Below are positions 44,230-54,900 of a DNA stretch of 64,000 bases, piece after piece. Under the pieces are notes generated by a model. It searched no databases and was not told the DNA's origin. It was given only the letters and a program-made list of their open reading frames with translations. The stretch is from contig NC_041003.1 in NCBI RefSeq assembly GCF_004193775.1, forward strand, positions 31,672,263 to 31,736,262, written 5' to 3'. Numbering within the stretch: the stretch's first letter is position 1; each line of letters begins with the position of its first letter. The DNA comes from Glycine soja. Taxonomy: Eukaryota > Streptophyta > Magnoliopsida > Fabales > Fabaceae. The translations under genes were made by a program, and so were the position numbers.

Positions 44230-44350
44230 TGAAAAAAAAAAAACCAATGGTCATGAACAAGGCTGACACATTTGGAGAAGATTTTGGTATTCATTTCAAC
44301 CAATGGTCATCCAATATCAGAGCAGGATTTAATCATATAGTAAGAAATGG
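44230..44350 (+). mobile_element. Short LINE 3' coding remnant
   Basis: FGEDFGIHFNQWSSNIRAGF matches the C-terminal tail of the LINE ORF2 proteins nearby. Only about 35 codons remain, just downstream of an A10 tract at 44231. Confidence 0.55.
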
Positions 44351-44520
44351 AAGCCATTAAACCAAAGTCAATGCTCATGAATGCTAGAACATCCATCAAG
44401 AATGATAACAAAGCAGTAATTTAAATTAAATTCATCTTAGTTTTTCTATTTTATAATCACTCCCGATTGCTGGAATGGTGAAGGAGTTGCATTAATGCAT
44501 AAATTTCCACAGAATCATCA

Positions 44521-45878
44521 GTGTCAAGATTGCAGTTCTTCAGCACTTTAAAGAAAGATTCTCAGAGCAGAATCCTTGCAGACCAACCTTGGAAGGGATC
44601 CAGTTCTCTTCCCTTGGTCAAAGGCAGAAGGAAAGCCTTGTTGATAGATTCACTGAGCTGGAAATCAAGTCTGCAGTTTGGGCTTGCGGGGGAGATAAAA
44701 GTCCTGGCCTGGATGGTTTGAATTTCAATTTCATCAAACAGTTTTGGGAAACTCTAAAACCTGATTTTATCATATTCTTTGATGAATTCTTCATTAATGG
44801 CAGATTCCCCAAAGGAAGTAATGCATCCTTCATAGCCCTCATCCCCAAAACCAATAGCCCCCAATCTCTTAATGACTATAGACCCATCTCTCTCATAGGG
44901 TGTGTCTACAAAATAATGTCCAAAGTCCTGGCTAATAGGCTGGCTCTTGTGCTGCCTCACTTAATTGATGAAAGAAAAATTGCTTTCCTCAAAGGCAGAC
45001 ATATCCTCCATGGTGTAATGATAGCTAATGAGGTCTTAGCTGAAGCTAAATTAAAAAATAACCCCTGCATGGTTTTCAAACTTGACTTTGAAAAAGCTTA
45101 TGACTCAGTTTCTTGGGGATTCCTAAACTATATGATGATGAGGATGGGATTTTGTGAAAGATGGGGAAAATGGATTCATGGATGCCTTTCTAGTGCAACT
45201 ATATCAATTTTGATCAATGGCAGCACTACTAGAGAATTTGTGCCTGAGAGGGGACTGAGGCAAGGAGATCCCCTTGCACCTTTCCTATTTAATATAGCAG
45301 TTGAGGGACTCACTGGTTTGATGAGGACAACAGTCTCCAAAAACCTTTTCAGCAGCTATAAAGTGGGGAGGCAAAAGGAAGAGATTAACATCTTGCAGTA
45401 TGCAGATGATACACTGTTTTTTGGAACTGCAACTACAGCTAATGTTAGAGTCATGAAATCTATCCTCAGAATTTTCGAGTTGGTTTCAGGACTCAAGATT
45501 AACTATGCTAAAAGCCAATTTGGGTGCTTGGGTAAATCTTTGGACTGGTGCAGGGAAGCAGCTAGCTACCTTAATTGTGGCCAGCTGGAATTTCCTTTTT
45601 CTTACCTTGGAATTCCAGTAGGGTCCACCTCTAAAAGCTGGGATGTTTGGCAGCCTCTCATCATCAAGTTTGAATCTAAGGTAGCCAAATGGAAGCAGAG
45701 ATGTCTCTCTATGGGAGGCAGGATATTCCTAACAGCCCTTCCTATCTACCTACTGTCATTCTTCAAAATTCCTAAAAAAGTGGTGCATAAGGTAGTATCT
45801 ATTCCACACTTGGTGTTGGTTAAATGGAATGGAGACAGACTTCCATCTTCAGATTTTTGTAGTGCAAAAAAAAAACAA
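44521..45878 (+). mobile_element. LINE (L1-type) reverse transcriptase fragment
   Basis: An open frame from about 44522 to 45896 with the complete reverse transcriptase core: RPTLEGIQFSSLGQRQ, GLDGLNFNFIKQFW, NDYRPISLIGCVYKIMSKVL, FKLDFEKAYDSVSW, ERGLRQGDPLAPFLF, NILQYADDTLFFG and the thumb-like region LPIYLLSFFKIPKKV. It lacks endonuclease and zf-RVT and breaks off near a run of A at 45869-45878. The open reading suggests a fairly recent or selectively read copy, but it is truncated at both ends. Confidence 0.85.
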
Positions 45879-45896
45879 TCATGCAAGCATATTTGA

Positions 45897-46856
45897 AAAC
45901 TTAAAATACGAATAACTCAAGTTAAAATCAATTCATTTTTTACAACTGTGAACAAATTAACTAAGGTACAGTAGGCAAATTTGTTTTCACTAATATTAGT
46001 AGGTCATCACCACTGCAGTAGAATTTAAGTTAAACTTAGATAAGTACCTTATGAAGAGGCCAACTACCTTGTCACAGCTAACAAGTCAGAACTGAACAAA
46101 TTTCTGCATGTATAATTCAACAAATTTGTTATCAAACTTGTGTGTGTGTCTTTGTATGATGAGTGTGTGTGTGTGTGTGTGTCATCAGTGTGTGTCTGTG
46201 TGTTTCTATCATACGTGTGTGTGTGTGTGTGTGTGTGTCATTAGGGTTTGTGTGTGTGTGTGTGTGTGTGTTTCATGACCAATTTTTCTTACTGGCAATT
46301 CAATGGCAGTGTATTGCTTAGGCTTCCGTCGAAATGAAAGGAAAATCAACGAGTCTGGCAGAACAACTTCAGTCTTCACTCTTCACTAGTTGAACACAAA
46401 TAAAAAAAAATTAAACTACTTCAAGGATACATAAAAGGTTCAGAAGCAGCAGACCTAGATTGTCTAAGCTATTTTATAATGGACAGCTATAGTTACAATG
46501 ATGATGAAATGAACTATAGAAAAAACAAGTATAAAATACAGAAGAATAAAAAAACAATTACGGGCAGAACTCAAAAGCTTTTAGCCATGCTGCTTGGAAT
46601 TTAATCAATGAATCAATCATGTCACTGAAATTTGGAACATAAATGAACTTCTCCCTTACTATCATTCTCTTTCTCTATTTTTTCTCTCTCTCTAGCTGCC
46701 TTGTTATGTTATATATCTATATGCATATACAAATGATACTCTCTTTTTACTTCATGGTGAATAATTAACCTACCTAGGTCTACAATGAGGGACTGAAAGT
46801 TCCAAGAGAAGAGTTTGAATCCAGAGAATATCAGCTGTGGCAGCAACTAAACTTCT
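45897..46856. repeat. Non-coding interval with (TG)n microsatellites
   Basis: Three (TG)n stretches occur at about 46141-46271, separated by TCAT-containing spacers. The rest is AT-rich with no coding sequence that I can support. Confidence 0.6.
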
Positions 46857-48552
46857 ATATTTTGGGAATCAATGTCCTGGGTTAATCTTATCACTGTAAT
46901 GCCACAAAATCATAGGGACCATTTTCTGCAACATGGAATGGAGGTAGCAGATGGAGTCAGGTCCAAAACCTGGAAATGTTGGTGGATTGCGTTAACTTGG
47001 ACAATATGGCACCATAGAAATAAGGTGGTGTTCCAAGATTCAACTTTTCATGGAACCAAACTGTTAGAAGATGCCATTTTCATGAAACAGAGAAGCATCT
47101 CTATGGCTGGCAGAATTACCCTAATAAAAGTTGTTTTAACAGCACTGCCTATGTTTTATCTGTCTTTTTTCAGGGCCCCTATAGCAGTGATCAAGAGGCT
47201 AACAGCAATCCAAAGGAAATTTCTTTGGGGTGGCAGCTGTGATGGGAAAAAGATAGCATGGATACCTTGGAGCAAAGTTTGTGCCCCTACAGCTAAGGGA
47301 GGCCTGGGAATTACAGATATTAAGGCACTCAATTATGCTTTGCTAATTAAATGGAAATGGCTGATGTTCCACCAATCAGACCAGCTCTGGAGTAAGATCC
47401 TATTTTCTAAGTATAAGGGTTGGAGAGGTTTGGATCAGCGACCATCAAAGAAATATTTCTCTCAATGGTGGTCTGATTTAAAGAGTGTCAATCAGCACCC
47501 GGTCATGGAGGATGTTTCCAAGCAGCTCTCTTGGAAGGTGGGTAGGGGAGACCAAGCTCTTTTTTGGGAAGACCCTTGGGCTGATGGTGGGGTACCGTTT
47601 AAAGAACGATTCTCAAAATTATACCAAATCTCTTCCCAAAGATTGCATTCTGTTGAAGACATGGGGTACTTTTCCGAGCATGGGTGGGAATGGAATTTCT
47701 CTTGGAGACGCAATCTATTTGATAGCGAGATGGGGGTAGCATCAACTTTCTTAGAGACTATTGCTGCTATCAGAATTTGTGGTACCCTGAAAGATACCTG
47801 GCTGTGGGGAGCTGAACCCAATGGCATCTTCTCTACTAAATCAGCCTACAACCTCATTAAAGCAAAGCAGCTTTTGGAAGATCAAGATTCGGGTTTTCAC
47901 CAGCTTTGGGATCTTAAAGTCCCCCCTAAGGTTCTGTCTTTTGCTTGGAGGCTGCTCTGGGATAGACTCCCTACTAAGGATAATCTTTCTAGGAGACAAA
48001 TCCAGCTTGACAATGACCTATGCCCTCTATGTCAAACTCAACCCAAAACTGCATCCCATCTGTTCTTCACTTGCGATAAAGTGTTGCCACTGTGGTGGTA
48101 ATTCTTCACTTGGGTTAAGGAAGGCACAGTTCTACATAATAGTCCCATGGCTAATTTTCTTCACACCTCAACTACAACTGGAGGAAAGAATATTACTAGA
48201 AGAAGGAAGACTTGGTGGTTGGCTGCTACAAAGTCAATCTGGCAATCTAGAAATGACTTGGTGTTTCACAATCAGGCGTTTGATATTCATAAGTTGATAG
48301 ATAATTCTATTTTCCTCACTTGGACTTGGCTCAAGGGGTGGGAAAAGAATTTTTGTGCTCCTTTTCACCACTGGTCCTCAGCAATGTCCTTAGTTTTTGT
48401 TTAAGTTTGCTTTGTAGGGAGGGGTTTGTGGGTTTCCTCACGAGGGGGTCATGTTTTTTGTATCCTTTCAGGAGTTTCTTCTCCTGTGTTTCATGTAGTA
48501 CCCCTGGTACTCTTATCTATTAATATATTTATTCTTGGCGGTTCAAAAAAAA
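46857..48552 (+). mobile_element. Chimeric LINE: ORF2 tail fused in frame to an ORF2 middle-to-end copy
   Basis: From 46861 the reading starts with the end of a zf-RVT region (FWESMSWVNLITVMPQNHRD, LTWTIWHHRNKVVFQDSTF). At about 47089 it passes without a break into an earlier part of ORF2 (KQRSISMAGRITLIKVVLTA), which then runs to the normal end: FLWGGSCDGKKIAWIPWSKV, AEPNGIFSTKSAYNLI, CPLCQTQPKTASHLFFTC. The fused frame is open for 409 codons to TAA at 48099-48101, where other copies have Glu, and continues in register to 48404. Hairpin at 48497-48511, A8 tail at about 48545-48552. A template switch or recombination between LINE copies is the likely origin. Confidence 0.85.
48497..48511 (+). 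other. LINE 3'-terminal hairpin (5-6 bp stem)
   Basis: AGTAC-CCCTG-GTACT, or six pairs with a three-base loop. It sits at the same distance from the A-tail as in the other copies. Confidence 0.65.
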
Positions 48553-48640
48553 TGGTCGTGGATCAAAGCAATGGACAAGGATTTTACTCTTCATTTTAAC
48601 CAATGGTCCTCTAATCTTAAGGAAGGTTTTAGGAACTAGG
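48553..48640 (+). mobile_element. LINE 3' coding remnant interrupted by the chimeric LINE
   Basis: WSWIKAMDKDFTLHFNQWSS, then NLKEGFRN and a stop, is the C terminus of an L1-type ORF2. It begins directly after the A-tail of the preceding LINE, so that LINE may have inserted into this older copy. Confidence 0.6.
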
Positions 48641-48830
48641 AGGCGTTAACTCTTAAACTCTTAAACTATTACAAGAACACAATAAGGGTAAGGGAAACTG
48701 TTAAACTCCAATAATAGGCGTTAACTCCTAAACTGTTACAAGAACACAATAAGGGTAAGGGAAACTGTTAAACTCCAATAATAGGCGTTAACTCTTAAAC
48801 TGTTAGAAGAACACAATAAGGGTAAGGGAA
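48641..48830. repeat. Tandem repeat, three units of about 67 bp
   Basis: Units start at 48641, 48716 and 48783 with AGGCGTTAACTC and contain ACAATAAGGGTAAGGGAAAC. The first unit has an extra CTCTTAAA. The units are nearly identical to each other, so the expansion is recent. Confidence 0.9.
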
Positions 48831-48840
48831 ACTTCACTAA

Positions 48841-49290
48841 GGAGAAGAAGCACAAAGTTGTCACGATGCTCGAGTCAAATATTTATACAGGATTAGACCA
48901 AACATACCTACGTGAGGTGGCGAAGGAGAAGAAGCACAGACTTCTGACGATGCTCGAGTGCGACGAACATGATGCTCGACCTTAGACAAAATGATGGTCA
49001 AATGGAGAACATACAGCTTCAAGGTACATGGAGAACAAAGAGAGCAAGAAAGCTTAGATGGAGAAGAAGACAGAGAGAAGGACAAGACAACGCGAAGGAG
49101 ACGAAACATACCTAGGTATGGTGGCGAAGGAGAAGAAGCAGAGACTTGTGACGATGCTCGAGTGCGACGAACACGATGCTCAGATGCACACAGGGACGGT
49201 TTCGCTAGACGAAGATTAGAAGAAGAAGAGAGCGTGAAAGCTTAGATGGAGAAGAAGACACAGAGTGCCAGCTTCTTAGGGCTCACCATA
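48841..49290. repeat. Tandem duplication of about 200 bp near the CACTA element 2 right end
   Basis: ACATACCTA...GGTGGCGAAGGAG begins near 48904 and again near 49107. Each unit contains GATGCTCGAGTGCGACGAAC and AAAGCTTAGATGGAGAAGAA. A third partial GGAGAAGAAGCACAAAG...GATGCTCGAG lies at 48841. This position, inside the right subterminal repeats and upstream of the - strand genes, is where an En/Spm promoter and 5' leader would be expected. No promoter was identified. Confidence 0.75.
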
Positions 49291-49304
49291 TTTTTTAAAA
49301 TATA

Positions 49305-49650
49305 ACTTCAACATCGGTTTTTAAAAAAACCTGATGTTAACAAAATGATGTTAAGGTTAACATCGGTTTTCTGGAGAAAACCGATGTTAACATAACAAAC
49401 GTTAACATCGGTTTTCTAAAAACCCGATGTTAATAAACATATGTTAACATCGGTGATTTAAAAACCGATGTTACTAATAAATGTTAACATCGGTTCTCCA
49501 ATAACCGATGTTAATGAACTTCGTTAACATCGGTTTTTCACAAAACTGATGTTAACGTATACACGGTATTTACAATTATGCCACCGCGCATATGTTAACA
49601 TCGGTTTTTTTAACAACCGATGTTAACACACCGATGTTGAATCCGCTTTT
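49305..49650. repeat. Right subterminal repeat array of CACTA element 2
   Basis: About 15 copies of ACATCGGTT or its complement lie in alternating orientation, as at the left end. The array is shorter and its units are spaced at about 45 bases per palindrome. Confidence 0.9.
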
Positions 49651-49660
49651 TGTAGTAGTG

Positions 49661-51416
49661 GAAGGCCAAGGAGAAATACCAAGAGAAAGTCGAGGTAACA
49701 CTAAAATTCCCACTTCTACTATTGAACTGCCCATAGCTATTAGGAAAGGAACCAGATCCTACACTCAAAACTCAAAAAAGGCTACCACAAATCATCCCAT
49801 TTCCCAATATGTTTCTTATAAAAATCTTTCTCAGAATCACAGAGCCTTTACCTCTAAAATAACAAATATGTTTGTACCTAGAAACATTGAGGAAGCACTA
49901 GATGATCCCAATTGGAATTTAGCAGTCTTAGAAGAGTTGAATGCATTAAAAAAGACTGGGACTTGCGAACTTGTTGACCTACCACGTGACAAAAAACAGG
50001 TGGGCTGTAAGTGGGTCTTTACCATTAAGTGCAAGGCTGATGGGAGTGTAGAAAGGTACAAGGCGAGATTAGTAGCAAAGGGATTCACCCAAACTTACGG
50101 AGTAGACTATCAGGAGACTTTTGCTCCAGTCGCTAAACTTAACTCTGTTCGAATTCTTCTATCCCTTGCTGCAAATTACAACTGGCCTTTACATCAATTG
50201 GATGTAAAGAATGCTTTCTTGAATGGGGAACTAGAGGAAGAAGTGTTTATGAGCCTTCCCCCGGGATTTGAAGAAGAACTTGGAAGAAATAAGGTGTGTA
50301 GACTAAAGAAGTCATTATATGGGCTAAAACAATCTCCAAGAGCATGGTTTGAAAGATTTGGAACAGTGATAAAAGGGCTTGGATATATCCAAAGCCAAGC
50401 TGATCACACATTGTTCTATAAACATTCAACAAATAATAAGATTGTCATCTTGATTGTTTATGTTGATGATATTATTCTGACAGGTGATGATAGTTTGGAA
50501 CTCAAAAATTTGAGGGAGAAACTTGCTAAAGTTTTTTATATCAAGGAACTTGGCCCATTGAAATACTTCCTTGGAATTGAATTTGCAAGATCAAAGGAAG
50601 GTATCTTTATGAACCAGCGAAAGTATATTCTGGATCTTTTAAAAGAAACAGGATTACTTGGATGCAAGGCTGCAGAAACACCCATGGAGCCCAACTTAAA
50701 ACTACAACCAGCTGAAACAGAAAATATGGTGGACAAAGGAAGATATCAACGACTAGTGGGGAGGCTAATATATCTATCTCACACGTGTCTAGATATAGCC
50801 TTTGCTGTAAGCATGGTAAGTTAGTTTATGCATGCACCAGGACATGAACACTTTGGAGGCAGTTTCCAGAATCCTAAGATATTTGAAGGGATCACCTGGA
50901 AGGGGACTTCTTTATAAAAACCATGGACATCTTCAGGTAGAAGGCTACACTGATGCGGACTGGGTTGGGAGTGTGACAGACCAAAGATCAACATCAGGCT
51001 ATTGCACCTTTGTTGGAGGAAACTTAGTTAGTTGGAGAAGCAAAAAATAGAGTGTTGTAGCAAGGAGTAGTGCAGAAGCTAAATTTAGAGCACTTGCTCA
51101 TGGAATTTGTGAAACATTATGGGTGGAAAAACTTCTACAAGAATTAAAGGTTTATAGTTCTCCTCCAATAAAACTATATTGCGACAACAAGTTAGCAATA
51201 TCTATTGGACATAACTCGGTCCTACATGATAGGACCAAGCATGTTGAAGTTGATAAACACTTCATCAAAGAGAAGATAGAAAGGGGGCAAATCTGTATTA
51301 CATATATTCCCACTACAGAACAATCATCAGACATCTTAACCAAAGGATTACCCAAAAAATCATTTGACAACATCACTAGCAAGCTATCTATGGAGGATAT
51401 CTTTAAGCCAGCTTGA
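49661..51416 (+). pseudogene. Copia reverse transcriptase-RNase H remnant
   Basis: This continues the copia frame from 31104. Reverse transcriptase: KWVFTIKCKADGSVERYKAR, DYQETFAPVAKLNSVRILLS, QLDVKNAFLNGELEEEV, IVYVDDIILTGDD (near 50455). The frame is open from 49661 to a TAG at 50822-50824 where Gln is usual. A frameshift follows within 30 bases. RNase H continues with GYTDADWVGSVTDQRSTSGY, a stop after SWRSKK (51048), SSAEAKFRALAHGI, LYCDNKLAISIGHNSVLHDR, ending ILTKGLPKKSFDNI and TGA at 51414. The region is better preserved than the gag-integrase half. Confidence 0.9.
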
Positions 51417-51423
51417 GGGGGAG

Positions 51424-51666
51424 TGTTGACAAGGTGTAAAATATAGCATTTACAGCTCTTAACTGACAATAAATAATTATGTCTATATATAATTATTCTG
51501 TTTCCTTTTCTGTTTAGTCTATTTTAGGTAGTTTCTTATTATGATTTATTCTTTCCTTAATTTAGGATTTCCTTCCTAAATTGTAGTCAATCAATCACCT
51601 ATTTTAATTCCCTCTATAAAAGGAGGAATCCTTATACAGTTAAAATATATATTACAAAATATTTCA
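51424..51666 (+). repeat. 3' LTR of the decayed copia element (243 bp)
   Basis: It starts TGTTGACAAGG after the polypurine tract GAGGGGGAG (51415-51423) and ends ATATTTCA. Relative to the 5' LTR there are about 16 substitutions, a 4-base insertion (AATC near 51590) and one base fewer in the TATAAA(A) run. Confidence 0.85.
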
Positions 51667-51978
51667 ACTTTATCTCAGAACTTCAGATTCCACACAAGTT
51701 CATTTGGTGTAAGACATTAGTTTTAGTGGTTAATATTTACACCAGAAATTGTCAGTAAGCAAATGCCCTATCCGTTATAAATAAGATGTTAGTGTTAGTA
51801 AACATTAACAAAGGAAAGAAGAATCATGTGTGCCTTAAACGATTATAATTACAAGTATCTATATCCAATTTATCTTCTACTTATAAATACCAATACAAGA
51901 TTAATATTTTCTTACAACATTTAACCCATAGAGTACATGAAAGTGAAGTTCATTATTTAGTACAAAACCACAATCTTT
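51667..51978. other. Interval between the copia LTR and the ankyrin gene stop
   Basis: This is AT-rich sequence that should contain the 3' UTR of the - strand ankyrin-PGG gene. No other feature was seen. Confidence 0.5.
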
Positions 51979-54900
51979 CTAGTGAATCATACGTTTACTA
52001 GGTCTAAATAGAAAACTACACATGTAGGCTAAATACAAAATGTCAGACCAAAGGCGAAATTGCAGAAATATAAAAACAGGTATAGGTATAAAAGCAAGTG
52101 CAGAAATGAAGATAGGAACCCCATTTGAACCATAGTAATAGGTTATAAAGAAGGCACTACTGAATGCTACCATCATGCTTATTATTGAGATAAATAGTGC
52201 CAAAAGTGCGGATATCAACTTTAAGGGCAGTGACTTGAGAAAGTCTTCCTCGGCATATCGAGAGATAAGGATGGACAAGAAAATTAGGATTGAAGCCGAA
52301 GATGAGATCATTGCTATGGAATCTGATAATGCAAATATCAAGAATGTTGGTTTCCCCAAATAATTGGGGCTTCCTTCTTTATCGTCATTGTTACCACCTG
52401 GTACACTGAATGCAGCAGTGAACACTCCTGTTGTAATAAGAGTTGAAACAACCATGCAAGACTTAGCAGTTCTCTTCATCCACGACTCTCCTTTCTCGAG
52501 TAATTCTTCATGCTCCATGGTGAATAGTTGACGAGGAATAATGCCATTAGAATTTCGTTTCTCTATGGATGATGGTAGCATTATCTTTTTCACCTCCTGC
52601 AATATCAAGGATATAAAAAGCTCTGTTTATAATTTAATTTAAGAGGATTATTAGCAATACACTCTATGTTATTACTTAAATTTATTAGAAATTACAAAAT
52701 TATGAGTGAGACTTATTAAATAAAAAATGAAACCTACAATTTTTGTGATTACTAATAAATTTTAGTCAATCAATAACAAAAAGTGTATTTAAAAGAATAT
52801 TAAAGAGTGTGCTGCATTTCTTTGAAAGGAATGGCTAAGGTATAGAATAGAAAGATAACTCCATAAAATTTGTCTCCTTAAAAGTTTAGGTTGCAATTTA
52901 AAATTTAAAGTATGGAGTGATAATTTGTTGATTAGAAATTTATCAGTAAAAAATTTAACAAATTTGTAATTTGTTATACACATAAATGTTGTCTTCAAAG
53001 CACTGACTTATGTTTACCAATGTTATGATATATATATGAAAAATGTTAGTGATAGGAATGAGACACTGCACCACCGGTCATGCAATGCAAGCACACTCCA
53101 TAGGCCCAAATGCAAAATCATTCCACCCAAGCTCCTGGTGGATTTCGTTTAACATAAATCAGTTAGAGGAAGCTGAGTTGGCAGACTTTTATTGGATAGG
53201 AAGGAATATGTTGTCTGCCATTTTGTCTCTTGTGGTGCAGCAATCCATTTGCATCATTTTACCTTGGGATCCTGGAGGACTTGGGAGGACTTGTAACACC
53301 TTGAGGACAAGGTGTTTTTGATGGGTCATGGAATGATAACAATCCTAGAATTCGAGGACTGGGGACCTCCCAAAGAAAGAATGAAGAGAAGAAATGATTC
53401 TGTTATTTTTCTCCACTCTCCATTACATACTAAGCAGCTATATATAGAGGCACCAACCAGGGTGCTGCTTCGGAATTAGTACCAAAAGCAAAATAACAGA
53501 AAGCACAAAACAGAAAGTGAGAATGACGCAAATGGATTGCTGCACGACAGGAGACAAAATGTCAGACAACATATTCCTTCCTATCCAATAAAAGCCTGCC
53601 AACTCAGCTTCTTCTAACTGATTTCTGTTAAACGAAATCCACCAGGAGCTTGGATGGAATGATTCTGCGTTTGGGCCTGTGGAGTGCGCCTGCATGGCAT
53701 GGCTAGGGGTGCAGTGTCTCATTCCTATCAGTTAGGGACTCTCTCTATGGATAAAATAGGACACGAAAAAGACATGAATGTTTATAGAAGAATAATATAA
53801 TCAATAAGAGAATAACTGAATAAGCTTGGAAAACAAACATTGACTATATATATATCTATACCTCAAACCATGACAACTCGAGCATCATTTGAAGAGCTGC
53901 TCCAGAAACTGCATTAAGTCGATCTGGTGGTGCTTGTCTTGCAGCATAATGTAGTAAATTGTTCTCTTGATCATCATTAAAAGTTAATATGACCTCTTTC
54001 ATTGGGCCTATTTCATGTATTAAATTGAAGATGCTAGCATGACGATGCAAAACAGCAATATGGATTATACTTCGACCCGTGGAATCCAGTTCCCATATCA
54101 AATCAGGGTAAGTGCTCAAAACCACAGATAGAAATTCAAAATTTCCAACTTCAGCAGCAATAAATATCACTTGAGATGGTTCCGAGATGGTTTCCATCAT
54201 CGTTTGGTCATCCAGGGAAAGAACTATATCCCACATTTTTTTTACTAGTTTTAAAATAGGAGTGTCCTTCTTACCTGCAAATTATGAAAACAAACAATCA
54301 CTGAAAACACTGACTTGGCATGAGGAAAATCAAAACATGTTAGCTGATAAATGTTTCCCAGTTTTTTTTTTTTTTTTGCATTTTTCATTTTCCAAGGTTT
54401 TTGGCATTTTAAATTATTTTAATTATATTTGTATTTATTTCAGTTTTCTTACTTTCCATTCCTCTCATGTGAGGGTAGTATGCATAAGATCATAAGTTGG
54501 AACCTCATTAATTACAACCATTGTACATTAAAAAAAAATACACAACTAACAATATGACATTTTTCATGATAAAAAAAAGTTATATTTGATTTAATTGAAT
54601 ATTAATAATGAGGTAATGCACTACAAGACTCGTGACGTACAGTGGAATATAACTATTTGGAGTTCATTGAACATATTTGGCTCTTCACTCTTTAACATAA
54701 AGTGTTACCAAAGCAAGAATGAAAGTGAGTTCAGGAATATCTTTTAGCCACCAATTCAACCTTGCTGCCTAAAGAGGGAGAGAAATAACGTATATAGGGT
54801 TATAACTGTTTATTTATTGCTTATAGGATACCAAACAATTGTATAAATCAAAGAACACAAGCATGTGAAAGTTCTAGATTTAATTTATTACTTGGAGAGT

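Larger units (their letters stand above)
31105..49660 (-). mobile_element. CACTA (En/Spm) element 2, complete, 18,556 bp
   Basis: Both ends are visible. The left end is CACTACTAGAAAATACAC at 31105 and the right end, read inward, is CACTACTACAAAAAGCGG from 49660. A 3 bp target duplication GAA flanks it (31102-31104 and 49661-49663). The genes are on the - strand, so the transposase-proximal end is at the right: TNP2 at 36726-39923, second gene at 31968-34925. Both genes are broken. Between TNP2 and the right end lie a GT-rich simple repeat, several LINE fragments and tandem repeats. The two inverted repeats of captured exons lie between the genes. It presumably moved using enzymes from another copy, or was damaged after insertion. 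Confidence 0.93.
28161..51666 (+). mobile_element. Decayed Ty1/copia element, split by CACTA element 2
   Basis: LTRs at 28161-28400 and 51424-51666 flank a copia gag-pol region. Without the 18.56 kb CACTA insertion the element is about 4.95 kb, usual for a plant copia. It has a primer binding site at 28404, a polypurine tract at 51415-51423 and protease, integrase, reverse transcriptase and RNase H remnants in order. The LTRs differ at about 16 substitutions plus two small indels (about 7%), so it is much older than the Sirevirus. No target duplication was recognised next to the LTRs. It is not a Sirevirus: its LTRs are short and there is no env-like frame. Confidence 0.9.
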
